Part shown: positions 25,379-33,337 of the stretch, piece by piece
How positions within the stretch are numbered: position 1 is the stretch's first letter
How the letters are laid out: every line of letters begins with the position of its first letter
Source of the DNA: Herbaspirillum sp. meg3
GTDB lineage: Bacteria > Pseudomonadota > Gammaproteobacteria > Burkholderiales > Burkholderiaceae_D
Direction: 5' to 3'
Length of the DNA stretch: 64,000 bases
NCBI RefSeq assembly: GCF_002257565.1
Contig: NZ_CP022736.1
Coordinates: 1,054,001 to 1,118,000, forward strand
Program-made: the position numbers and the translations under genes
The notes under the pieces: model-generated
What the model was told of the DNA's origin: nothing
Database searches by the model: none
The model's input: the letters and a program-made list of their open reading frames with translations, nothing else

Positions 25379-26116
25379 GTGCGTCGATACAGTTGTGTTT
25401 TTCTCGCAGTGCTGCTGACAGCCTGCGCAGGTGCCCCGCAAGCGGATGGTGATTTTTATACAGTCAGAAGAGGCGATACGCTGATCGGACTGGGCCGTTC
25501 TTTTGGCCAAAACTATCGCGACCTGGCAGCGTGGAACAAAATTTCCGACAAAGACGACATTGAAGTCGGTCAAGTGCTGCGCATCCGGCCTCCGCCATCG
25601 GGCGCGCCGATTTCACGCGCTCGTCCCGCGCATTCGACCGAGTCGGGTGCGACCGCGTCGGCGGCAGTGCGCGAACGCAGAGCCGCCGAAGCGAAAAAGG
25701 ATGCCGCACCACCAGCGACGGCAGCTCCTTCCGTTGCGGAGGCGGAACGCCTGAACTGGATGTGGCCGGCGCAGGGAAAACTCACGCCAACCACCGACCG
25801 CAATCTGAAGGGCATCGATATCCTTGGCACCAGCAGCCAGCCGATCTGGGCTGCCGAAGCCGGCAAGGTGACTTATGCAGGGCGCGGTATTCGCGGTTAC
25901 GGCAACATGATCATCATCCGGCACAGCCGCACTTTGTTGTCGGTCTACGCCCACAACAAATCGATCATGGTCAAGGAAGGACAGACCGTTAATCGCGGTC
26001 AGCAGATCGCCGAGATGGGTGACACCGACAGCAGTACAGTCAAGCTGTACTTCGAGATTCGCAGCAACGGTAAGCCGATCAATCCGACGCCGCTGTTACC
26101 GAAGCCACACGGCTGA
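25379..26116 (+). CDS. NlpD-like lipoprotein: LysM plus degenerate M23 (LytM) domain
   Basis: A roughly 245-residue outer-membrane lipoprotein. The signal peptide ends in the lipobox LLTAC. A LysM domain follows (FYTVRRGDTLIGLGRSFGQN), then an Ala-rich linker and a C-terminal M23 fold. The M23 metal site is broken: the family His in HxGxD is Lys (KGIDILG) and the final HxH reads KLYFEI, while AHN is kept. NlpD and EnvC are known amidase activators with the same kind of loss, so this protein probably activates a cell-division amidase instead of cutting murein. The start is uncertain: GTG 25379 (AAGGA upstream) or TTG 25358 (strong GGGGGAGGAG upstream, overlapping proC). Confidence 0.85.
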   Translation: MRRYSCVFLAVLLTACAGAPQADGDFYTVRRGDTLIGLGRSFGQNYRDLAAWNKISDKDDIEVGQVLRIRPPPSGAPISRARPAHSTESGATASAAVRERRAAEAKKDAAPPATAAPSVAEAERLNWMWPAQGKLTPTTDRNLKGIDILGTSSQPIWAAEAGKVTYAGRGIRGYGNMIIIRHSRTLLSVYAHNKSIMVKEGQTVNRGQQIAEMGDTDSSTVKLYFEIRSNGKPINPTPLLPKPHG

Positions 26117-26133
26117 GGCGTACTTAACATCTG

Positions 26134-26176
26134 TTTGCGATCCGGCAGCTATCCAACAAGGCGGCAAGATCGCAAA
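26134..26176. other. Hairpin between convergent genes
   Basis: TTTGCGATC and GATCGCAAA form a perfect 9-bp stem around a 25-nt loop between the lipoprotein and ubiA stops, followed by AGCTTTT. It may act as a weak bidirectional terminator. Confidence 0.4.
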
Positions 26177-26182
26177 TAGCTT

Positions 26183-27049
26183 TTAGCGTAAAGCGTAGTC
26201 CAGCGCCACCCCGGCAAACATCGCAGCACCCAGCCAGTTGTTGTGCATGAATGCAGCGAAGCAGCCGGTGCGGTCGCGCTCATGGATCAGGCGATAGTGA
26301 TACACAGCGCAACCGGCAGCAACCAGCATGCCGAGGCTGAACCAGGTGCGCAAACCGTATTGCCAGCCGACCGCCCAGAAAATTCCCAGTGCCGCGACAT
26401 AGCACAGCATCACCGCCAGTACGTCAAACCGGCCGAAGGTGATGGCTGAAGTCTTCATGCCCAGCTTGATGTCATCGTCCCTGTCCACCATCGCGTATTC
26501 GGTGTCATAGGCGACGGCCCAGAAGATATTGCCAATCAGCATCAACCAGGCGGCCATCGGAACCGAGTCCTGCACTGCCGCAAATCCCATTGGAATGCCG
26601 AAACCGAATGCAATGCCCAGATAAGCCTGCGGAATGGCAAAGAAGCGTTTGAAGTAGGGATAGCTGCTGGCCACGATCAAGGCCGCGACGGACAATTGCT
26701 TGGTGAGACCGTTCAGCGGGAGGATCAGCAGGAAAGAAATCAAGGCCAGAACTGCCGCCACCATGACCGCTTCCCATCCTTTAATCTTGCCGGCGGTCAG
26801 CGGGCGGTCAACGGTGCGCTTGACGTGCTTGTCAAAGTCGCGGTCAGCGTAGTCGTTGATTGCACAACCTGCCGACCGCATCAGGATCGTGCCTACTGTA
26901 AAGATCGCCACGATGCGCCAGTCAGGATGGCCATCCGACGCCAGCCAGACCGCCATCAATGTCGGCCACAGCAGGAGCAGGATGCCGATGGGTTTGTGCA
27001 GGCGGATCAATCGAAAATAGAGATTGAGGCGCTGATTCAGCTGATTCAT
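26183..27049 (-). CDS. ubiA: 4-hydroxybenzoate polyprenyltransferase
   Basis: UbiA joins the polyprenyl chain to 4-hydroxybenzoate in ubiquinone synthesis, in the inner membrane. The 288-residue protein has the N-terminal RLHKPIGILLLLWPTLMAVW, the first Asp-rich motif NDYADRDFDKHVKRTVDRPL (near 67-86) and the second DTEYAMVDRDDD (near 185-196), with about eight hydrophobic segments. Length is typical. It converges with the NlpD-like gene. Confidence 0.95.
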   Translation of the reverse strand: MNQLNQRLNLYFRLIRLHKPIGILLLLWPTLMAVWLASDGHPDWRIVAIFTVGTILMRSAGCAINDYADRDFDKHVKRTVDRPLTAGKIKGWEAVMVAAVLALISFLLILPLNGLTKQLSVAALIVASSYPYFKRFFAIPQAYLGIAFGFGIPMGFAAVQDSVPMAAWLMLIGNIFWAVAYDTEYAMVDRDDDIKLGMKTSAITFGRFDVLAVMLCYVAALGIFWAVGWQYGLRTWFSLGMLVAAGCAVYHYRLIHERDRTGCFAAFMHNNWLGAAMFAGVALDYALR

Positions 27050-27210
27050 GTCGGGCAGGCGTGAAGAAAAGCGCCATTATAAATGGTGGGCAATGGCCGC
27101 GTTCAGAGGCGCCGGATAAGCCGGGATTTCTGACAATGCAGACAGAATTCGGCAGAACTTTTTCTCATTCAATTTCACTCAAAATGAACAAATGTAACAA
27201 TGGGTATGAA

Positions 27211-27224
27211 TTTTTGATCAAAAA
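27211..27224. promoter_or_regulatory. Palindrome TTTTTGATCAAAAA in the ugp leader
   Basis: A perfect 14-bp AT-rich palindrome, 112 bp before ugpB, inside an unusually AT-rich stretch (27160-27260). Its role is unknown. Confidence 0.3.
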
Positions 27225-27271
27225 GGCGAAATTATTTGCGATTGGGGAAATTAGACGTTAATGTACGACCG

Positions 27272-27302
27272 GTGTAACGAGACAGTCACAATGACTTGAT
27301 AA
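27272..27302 (+). promoter_or_regulatory. Possible PhoB box and -10 of ugpBAEC
   Basis: GTGTAAC (27272-27278) and CAGTCAC (27283-27289) are two imperfect copies of the PhoB half-site CTGTCAC spaced by 4 bp (11-bp period), followed 7 bp later by GATAAC as a possible -10. ugp operons are known PhoB targets in enterics. The match is partial. Confidence 0.35.
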
Positions 27303-27335
27303 CATCGGTCACCTTTTTTCGGGAGGATTACCCTA

Positions 27336-28643
27336 ATGAAACACCATCTGAAAGCCTTTGCCGCTACGGCGTTGATGGCGACAATGACAACTTCCGCCTA
27401 TGCGGTTACCGACATCGCCTGGTGGCACTCCATGACCGGCGCCCTCGGCGAACGTGTCAATACCATGGCTGACGAATTCAACAAGAGCCAGTCTGATTAC
27501 AAAGTGACTCCCGTCTACAAGGGGACTTACGACGAATCGATGGCCGCCGCCATTGCTGCCTACCGTGCAGGCAATGCGCCAAACATTCTGCAGATTTTTG
27601 AAGTCGGCACAGCGACCATGGTGTACTCCAAGGGCGCGATCAAACCGGTCTACGAAGTCATGCAGCAAGCCGGCGAGAAGTTTGACCAAAGCGCCTACGT
27701 GCCTGCGGTCTCCGGTTACTACTCGACCGCGAAGGGCATGATGTCCTTCCCGTTCAACAGCTCGACCACGATCATGTTCTATAACAAGGACCTGTTCGCC
27801 AAGGCCGGTCTGGATCCGAACAAGCCGCCGGCAACATGGCAAGAGTTTGTCGGTATGGCTGCCAAGATGAAGGCCAGCGGCGTGACTTGTCCTTACACCA
27901 CCACATGGCAATCGTGGGTGCATCTGGAATCGTTCGCGGCATGGCACAACACCGAGACCGCATCCAAGAGCAACGGTTTCGGCGGCCTCGATGCGCGTCT
28001 GAAGATCAATGGCCCACTGCAAGTGCGCCACATCGAAAACATGTCCAACTGGGCCAAGCAAGGCTACTTCATCTACGCAGGCCGCAAGGATGAAGCCAAC
28101 GCCAAGTTCAACGCCGGCGAATGCGCAATCATCACCGGTTCGTCGTCCGCTTATGCCGATATCCGCAAGAACGCCAAGTTCAAGTTCGGCGTGGCACCGC
28201 TGCCTTACTACAGCGACGTTGCAGGCGCACCGCAAAACACCATCATCGGCGGCGCATCGCTGTGGGTCATGGGCGGCAAGAAAGCAGACGAGTACAAGGG
28301 CGTAGCCAAGTTCTTCACTTATCTGTCCAAGCCGGAAGTGCAAGCCAAGTGGCATCAGGAAACCGGCTACCTGCCAGTGACCAAGGCTGCTTACGAAATC
28401 ACTCAGAAGTCCGGTTTCTATGAGCGCAATCCAGGCACCGATGTCGCAGTGAAGCAGATGATCGTCAAGACCACCGACAAATCGCGCGGTATCCGTCTGG
28501 GCAACTATGCACAGATCCGTACCGTGATTGACGAAGAGTTGGAAAACGTCTGGACTGGCAAGAAGACACCGAAGGATGCGCTCGACAGCGCCGCCAAACG
28601 CGGTGATGAATTGCTCGCACGTTTCGAAAAAGCCAATAAGTAA
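27336..28643 (+). CDS. ugpB: sn-glycerol-3-phosphate ABC transporter, binding protein UgpB
   Basis: UgpB captures glycerol-3-phosphate or its diesters in the periplasm. The 435-residue protein starts with a Sec signal peptide (cleavage after SAYA) and continues DIAWWHSMTGALGERVNTMA, typical of UgpB. Other features include YKVTPVYKGTYDESMAAAIA, FPFNSSTTIMFYNKDLF and PGTDVAVKQM near the C-terminus. Its start follows GGGAGGATTACCCTA. It is the first gene of ugpBAEC; a 188-bp gap with two hairpins separates it from ugpA. Confidence 0.95.
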   Translation: MKHHLKAFAATALMATMTTSAYAVTDIAWWHSMTGALGERVNTMADEFNKSQSDYKVTPVYKGTYDESMAAAIAAYRAGNAPNILQIFEVGTATMVYSKGAIKPVYEVMQQAGEKFDQSAYVPAVSGYYSTAKGMMSFPFNSSTTIMFYNKDLFAKAGLDPNKPPATWQEFVGMAAKMKASGVTCPYTTTWQSWVHLESFAAWHNTETASKSNGFGGLDARLKINGPLQVRHIENMSNWAKQGYFIYAGRKDEANAKFNAGECAIITGSSSAYADIRKNAKFKFGVAPLPYYSDVAGAPQNTIIGGASLWVMGGKKADEYKGVAKFFTYLSKPEVQAKWHQETGYLPVTKAAYEITQKSGFYERNPGTDVAVKQMIVKTTDKSRGIRLGNYAQIRTVIDEELENVWTGKKTPKDALDSAAKRGDELLARFEKANK

Positions 28644-28658
28644 AAACAGTCATCTGAA

Positions 28659-28737
28659 CTGCATCTCCGGCTCCGGCCGAGATGCAGATCTCAGAAATGA
28701 CGATAGCAAGAGACTCAGCCCCGGCCAGCGCCGGGGC
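28659..28737 (+). other. Two hairpins between ugpB and ugpA
   Basis: CTGCATCTC pairs with GAGATGCAG (28659-28667, 28679-28687) and GCCCCGGC with GCCGGGGC (28718-28725, 28730-28737). Neither has a T run. Position after a binding-protein gene suggests a 3' stabiliser or partial attenuator that keeps UgpB more abundant than the permeases. Confidence 0.5.
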
Positions 28738-28831
28738 GATGTATTTTCTAGTTGCTCAGAAAATTTGTTGATGCGGATGTAAACGTTCTCAATAATTCTG
28801 ACGCCGCCTCGTTTATAGGACACAAGCTATC

Positions 28832-29716
28832 GTGGAAAAACGCGCTCGCTTCACATCATCATGGCTGCCGTATGCGCTTGTCGCACCGCAGATCCTGATC
28901 ACGATATTGTTTTTCTTCTGGCCTGCAGTGCAGGCCTTGTACCAGTCGGTGCTGTTGCAGGACGCCTTCGGCGGTTATTCCGAATTCGTCTGGTTCGACA
29001 ACTTTGCCGCCTTGTTCGGCGATCCGACTTATCTGGCAGCCTTCCAGACCACGGCGATTTTCTCCGTGCTGGTGGCGGTAGGCGGTATGGTGCTGTCGCT
29101 GATTCTGGCGGTGTTCGCTGATCGCGTCGTCAAGGGCGCTGCCATCTACAAGACTTTCCTGATCTGGCCGTACGCGGTTTCGCCAGTGGTGGTCGGCGTG
29201 CTGTGGATGTTCCTGCTGAGCCCATCGCTGGGTCTCATCTCGCACGTGCTGGCCTGGCTCGGCATCAACTGGAACTACATGGTCAACGGCAATCAGGCGA
29301 TGACCCTGATCGTTATTGCAGCGATCTGGAAGCAGATCAGCTACAACTTCCTGTTCTTCCTCGCCGGTCTGCAATCGATTCCGAAATCGCTGATCGAAGC
29401 CGCAGCCATTGATGGCGCCGGTCCGGTCAAGCGCTTCTTCACGATCATCTTCCCGATGATCTCGCCGACGACCTTCTTCCTGATGGTGGTCAATATCGTG
29501 TACGCGTTCTTCGACACGTTTGCGATTGTCGAAGCGACGACGCACGGCGGTCCGGGCAAGGATACGGAAATTCTGGTCTACAAGGTCTTCAGCGACGGCT
29601 TCAAAGGCGGCGATCTCGGCAGCGCCGCGGCGCAATCGGTGGTGCTGATGGTGATCGTGATCCTGTTGACCGTGGTGCAGTTCAAGTATGTAGAAAAGAA
29701 GGTGCAATATGCCTAA
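28832..29716 (+). CDS. ugpA: sn-glycerol-3-phosphate ABC transporter, permease UgpA
   Basis: A 294-residue inner-membrane permease of the MalF type with six hydrophobic segments. The ATPase-contacting EAA loop is EAAAIDGAGPVKRFFTIIFPM. The start is GTG 28832 with AGGA about 12 bases upstream. The C-terminus QFKYVEKKVQYA is usual for UgpA. ugpE follows after 36 bp. Confidence 0.94.
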   Translation: MEKRARFTSSWLPYALVAPQILITILFFFWPAVQALYQSVLLQDAFGGYSEFVWFDNFAALFGDPTYLAAFQTTAIFSVLVAVGGMVLSLILAVFADRVVKGAAIYKTFLIWPYAVSPVVVGVLWMFLLSPSLGLISHVLAWLGINWNYMVNGNQAMTLIVIAAIWKQISYNFLFFLAGLQSIPKSLIEAAAIDGAGPVKRFFTIIFPMISPTTFFLMVVNIVYAFFDTFAIVEATTHGGPGKDTEILVYKVFSDGFKGGDLGSAAAQSVVLMVIVILLTVVQFKYVEKKVQYA

Positions 29717-29752
29717 GTCTTCATTGCATTTTATCCTGAAGGGAGCGACAGC

Positions 29753-30604
29753 ATGATAGAACGCCGCCCCATTCTCGACGCGATCAGCCATCTGGTGCTG
29801 ATCATCGGCGCGATCATCGTGATCTTCCCGTTGTACGTCGCTTTCATCGCCAGCACCCAGACCGCCGAGCAGTCGGCCATGTCGCCGCTGTCGCTGATGC
29901 CCGGTACGGAAATGGTCGCCAACTATAAAACCGTGTTGACGCAAGGCGCTTCCGGCAACGTGTCGTCGCCACCGGTGTCGCGCATGTTGTGGGTCAGCCT
30001 GGTGACGGCGCTGGTGATCGCGATCGGCAAGATTTCGATCTCCATGTTGTCCGCATTTGCGATGGTCTACTTCCGTTTCAAGGGCCGCAATTTATTCTTC
30101 TGGATGATTTTTGTCACGTTGATGTTGCCGGTGGAGGTGCGTATCACGCCGACCTATCAGGTGGTGTCGGATTTCGGCATGCTCAACAGCTATGCCGGTC
30201 TGACGGTGCCGCTGATTGCTTCGGCGACGGCAACTTTCCTGTTCCGGCAATTCTTTTTGACGGTGCCGGATGAGTTGGCGGAGGCTGCGCGTATCGATGG
30301 CGCGGGACCGCTGCGCTTCCTGAAAGACGTACTGTGGCCGCTGTCGCGCACCAACGTGATTGCGCTGTTCGTGATCATGTTCATCTACGGCTGGAACCAG
30401 TATCTCTGGCCGCTGATGATCGCTACCGAACAAACCATGTACCCGATCGGCATCGGTATCAAGACGCTGATTTCGGGTGGTGATTCGGCAGTGGAATGGA
30501 ATATGGTGATGGCAACGATGATCCTGGCAATGTTGCCGCCAGGGCTGGTCGTCGTAGTCATGCAAAAGTGGTTTGTTAAAGGTTTGGTCGATTCCGAGAA
30601 ATAG
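29753..30604 (+). CDS. ugpE: sn-glycerol-3-phosphate ABC transporter, permease UgpE
   Basis: A 283-residue MalG-type permease, partner of UgpA. It begins MIERRPILDAISHLVLIIGA, has six hydrophobic segments and an EAA loop EAARIDGAGPLRFLKDVLWP, and ends MQKWFVKGLVDSEK as other UgpE proteins do. GGGAGCGACAGC precedes the ATG. ugpC follows after 4 bp. Confidence 0.95.
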   Translation: MIERRPILDAISHLVLIIGAIIVIFPLYVAFIASTQTAEQSAMSPLSLMPGTEMVANYKTVLTQGASGNVSSPPVSRMLWVSLVTALVIAIGKISISMLSAFAMVYFRFKGRNLFFWMIFVTLMLPVEVRITPTYQVVSDFGMLNSYAGLTVPLIASATATFLFRQFFLTVPDELAEAARIDGAGPLRFLKDVLWPLSRTNVIALFVIMFIYGWNQYLWPLMIATEQTMYPIGIGIKTLISGGDSAVEWNMVMATMILAMLPPGLVVVVMQKWFVKGLVDSEK

Positions 30605-30608
30605 AGAC

Positions 30609-31679
30609 ATGGCGAAAATTCATCTGAAACAGGTCAAGAAGACCTACGGCAAAGCACCGAAAGCAGTCGACGTCATCCACGGCATCGACATCGATATCGC
30701 CGACGGCGAATTCATCGTCATGGTCGGTCCGTCCGGCTGCGGCAAGTCGACGCTGTTGCGCATGGTCGCGGGACTGGAAGAGATCAGCTCCGGCGACATC
30801 ATGATCGGCGATCGCGTGGTCAACAATCTGGAGCCGAAAGAGCGTGACATCGCGATGGTGTTCCAGAACTACGCGTTGTATCCGCACATGAGTGTGTACG
30901 AAAACATGGCCTACGGCCTCAAGATCCAGGGCTTGCCGAAAGCCGAAATTGACACCCGCGTACAACGTGCGGCAGAGATTCTGGAGCTGGGCGCACTGCT
31001 GGAACGCACACCCCGTCAACTGTCCGGCGGTCAGCGTCAGCGTGTGGCGATGGGTCGCGCGATTGTGCGCAAGCCGGCGGTGTTCCTGTTCGACGAACCG
31101 CTGTCGAACCTCGACGCCAAGCTGCGCGTGCAAATGCGTCTGGAAATCCAGAAGCTGCACGCTTCCTTGCGCACCACCAGCCTGTACGTGACGCATGACC
31201 AGGTCGAAGCGATGACATTGGGTCAGCGCATGATCGTCATGAACAAGGGGCGTGCAGAACAGATCGGCACGCCGGCGGAAGTCTACGGCAAGCCTGCCAC
31301 CACCTTCGTCGCCAGCTTTATCGGCTCGCCGCCGATGAATCTGCTCAACGGCAAGCTCAGCGACGACGGTGCACGCTTCACCTTTGACGACGGTTCGACG
31401 GTCGAACTGCCGGCATCGAAGAACATCGGCGGCGGCGCGCGCATCCTCGGCATTCGTCCGGAACATCTGCATCTGGGACGTCCCGGTCTGAACATGCAGG
31501 TGGAGCTGGTCGAAGCGTTGGGCGCCGAGTTGCTGGTGCATACACGTTGCGGCGGTCAGTCCATGGTGATTCGTTGTGCCGCAGGCACCGACGTGGCGAT
31601 GGGCCAATCGGTCACCGCTGGTTTCGATGCCAATCTGTTGCACTGGTTCGATCCGCAAACCACGCACCGTATCGACTAG
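30609..31679 (+). CDS. ugpC: sn-glycerol-3-phosphate ABC transporter, ATPase UgpC
   Basis: The 356-residue ATPase drives uptake through UgpAE. Motifs: Walker A GPSGCGKST, Q-loop FQNYALYPHMSVYENM, signature LSGGQRQRVAMGRAI, Walker B VFLFDEPLSNLDAKLR and the switch His in LYVTHDQVEAMTL. A C-terminal OB-type regulatory domain (TOBE; GIRPEHLHLG) follows. ATG 30609 is 4 bp after the ugpE stop. No ugpQ diesterase gene is attached; the operon ends at a strong terminator. Confidence 0.96.
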   Translation: MAKIHLKQVKKTYGKAPKAVDVIHGIDIDIADGEFIVMVGPSGCGKSTLLRMVAGLEEISSGDIMIGDRVVNNLEPKERDIAMVFQNYALYPHMSVYENMAYGLKIQGLPKAEIDTRVQRAAEILELGALLERTPRQLSGGQRQRVAMGRAIVRKPAVFLFDEPLSNLDAKLRVQMRLEIQKLHASLRTTSLYVTHDQVEAMTLGQRMIVMNKGRAEQIGTPAEVYGKPATTFVASFIGSPPMNLLNGKLSDDGARFTFDDGSTVELPASKNIGGGARILGIRPEHLHLGRPGLNMQVELVEALGAELLVHTRCGGQSMVIRCAAGTDVAMGQSVTAGFDANLLHWFDPQTTHRID

Positions 31680-31717
31680 GGTTTCGACCAGGCATCAAAC
31701 GTCGATACCTTGCAATC

Positions 31718-31749
31718 AAAAAAGCCGGCACTCATCTGCCGGCTTTTTT
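31718..31749. terminator. Bidirectional terminator, ugpC / RidA
   Basis: A 13-bp stem AAAAAAGCCGGCA / TGCCGGCTTTTTT with loop CTCATC lies between the convergent ugpC and RidA-family genes and has A and T runs on both sides. Confidence 0.92.
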
Positions 31750-31776
31750 AATCTGCATGACCACGGTGCCTGGATG

Positions 31777-32241
31777 TCAGCCTTCCAACGCCACCACAAT
31801 ATCCAATTCCACCGCCGCATTGCGTGGCAATTGCGCGACACCGACGCTGGTGCGAGCGTGACGACCTTGTTCGGGGCCGAACAATTCATAAATCAGCGAT
31901 GACGCGCCGTCGGCTACGGCGCTTTGCTGGCTGAAATCCTCAGTGCTGTTGACGTAGACATTCAGGCGCAGGATCTTGTCGATGCCCCGGAGATCGCCGA
32001 CGGTGTCGCGCAAGGCGGCCAGTGCGCGGATCAGCGCGGCACGCGCGCCCATCTTTGCATCCTCGATACTGACCTCGCGGCCCAGCTTGCCGGATACCAG
32101 TACACGATCGCCGTCGCGTGGCAGCTGGCCGGCAATCCAGGCCAGCCCCTGATGTACAACGCCGGGAGCATATTGCGCGCCGGGAGCGGCGGAGGCAGGC
32201 AGGGTGATGGCAAGTTCGGTAAGACGTTGTTCCAGATTCAT
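31777..32241 (-). CDS. RidA/YjgF family protein
   Basis: A 154-residue protein of the RidA/YER057c/UK114 superfamily, whose best-known members hydrolyse reactive enamine/imine intermediates. Visible are the segment QYAPGVVHQGLAWIAGQLPR, DKILRLNVYVNSTEDF and the C-terminal HARTSVGVAQLPRNAAVELDIV with the conserved Arg. The spacing GARAALIRALAALRDTVGDL points to the longer RidA4-like subgroup. Start ATG 32241 follows AAGGAGCCTCA; an upstream in-frame ATG is not preferred. Divergent from a LysR gene. Confidence 0.88.
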   Translation of the reverse strand: MNLEQRLTELAITLPASAAPGAQYAPGVVHQGLAWIAGQLPRDGDRVLVSGKLGREVSIEDAKMGARAALIRALAALRDTVGDLRGIDKILRLNVYVNSTEDFSQQSAVADGASSLIYELFGPEQGRHARTSVGVAQLPRNAAVELDIVVALEG

Positions 32242-32385
32242 TGAGGCTCCTTGGGGAAGTGCGGGGCGGTTGCCAGCGTTGAGGTCTATAATAAATTTCC
32301 TTGTGCCGCCGAGGCAAAGCATCTTTTCTCAGGCTGGCCTTAATTTTTTTCTTGTCACCTTGCTTACCTTTTTTGCTTCGTCACG

Positions 32386-33300
32386 ATGACCGTTCGCAAA
32401 CTGCCGTCGCTCAATGCCCTGCGTGCCTTCGAGGCATCGGCGCGGCATCAGCGTTTTACGCTGGCGGGAGAAGAGCTCAACGTCACCGCCGGCGCCATCA
32501 GTCATCAGGTCAAGGCGCTGGAAGATGAACTCGGCGTGACTCTGTTCGAACGCTTGTCCAATCAGCTGCGATTGACGCAAGCCGGGCAACGCTATCTGGA
32601 GGTCATCGGCGATGCCTTCGACCGTATCGAAAGCGGCACCCGCAGCTTGTACGCGCAAACAGACCGGCAGCATCTGGCGATTTCCACGTCTCCCAATTTC
32701 GCCGCCAAATGGCTGGTGCCGCGTCTGGGCGAATTCACCGCGCAATATCCGGAGATGGAATTGCGTCTGGATCAGAGCGAGCGCCACACCAACTTCATCC
32801 GTGAAGAAATCGATGTCGCCATTCGCTACGGCGAAGGCCCATGGTCTGGCTTGTCGTGCACGCGGCTGGGTGACGAATTCTTGCTGCCTGTCTGTGCACC
32901 TTCTCTTATCGCCTTCCGGTCAGTGAAGGAAATCGCCAATGCCAGTTTGTTGCACGTGAATGACCGTCAAGGCTGGACGGATTGGTTCGTGGAACAGGGC
33001 GAGCCGGTTGTGGCCGGTGGCGGCATTATCTTCAATCAGGAGAGCGCTGCCGTCGATGCCGCTATCGCCGGGCAGGGTGTGGCGCTGGCGCGTTCTTCGC
33101 TGGTAGCACATGCCTTGCAGCAGCAACGCCTGATCGTGCCGCTGGCGCAGAATCTGACGTTCAGGCAAAACAAGCACGCTTACTGGCTGGTGTATCCGCA
33201 GGAAGGTGAGACCGATGGCAACGTCGCCGCCTTTTCCCATTGGTTATTGCAGGCGTTTGAAAAAGACCGGCAATTCTGGAAGGAGTTGACCGGAAAATAA
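32386..33300 (+). CDS. LysR-family regulator, GcvA-like
   Basis: A 304-residue regulator with the GcvA-type N-terminus (RKLPSLNALRAFEASARHQ, AGEELNVTAGAISHQVKALE) and effector domain (STSPNFAAKWLVPRLGEFTA). It is divergent from the RidA-family gene (144 bp between) and 37 bp upstream of the FAH-family gene, so it probably regulates one or both. Its start at 32386 has no strong ribosome site. Confidence 0.87.
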   Translation: MTVRKLPSLNALRAFEASARHQRFTLAGEELNVTAGAISHQVKALEDELGVTLFERLSNQLRLTQAGQRYLEVIGDAFDRIESGTRSLYAQTDRQHLAISTSPNFAAKWLVPRLGEFTAQYPEMELRLDQSERHTNFIREEIDVAIRYGEGPWSGLSCTRLGDEFLLPVCAPSLIAFRSVKEIANASLLHVNDRQGWTDWFVEQGEPVVAGGGIIFNQESAAVDAAIAGQGVALARSSLVAHALQQQRLIVPLAQNLTFRQNKHAYWLVYPQEGETDGNVAAFSHWLLQAFEKDRQFWKELTGK

Positions 33301-33337
33301 GTTGCACAAATAAGCCACTAAAAAAGAGGAGACAAAG

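Noticed and set aside
27061..27261. 66-codon open frame in the ugpB upstream region
   Set aside because: No ribosome site, odd composition, and it runs through the AT-rich regulatory stretch.
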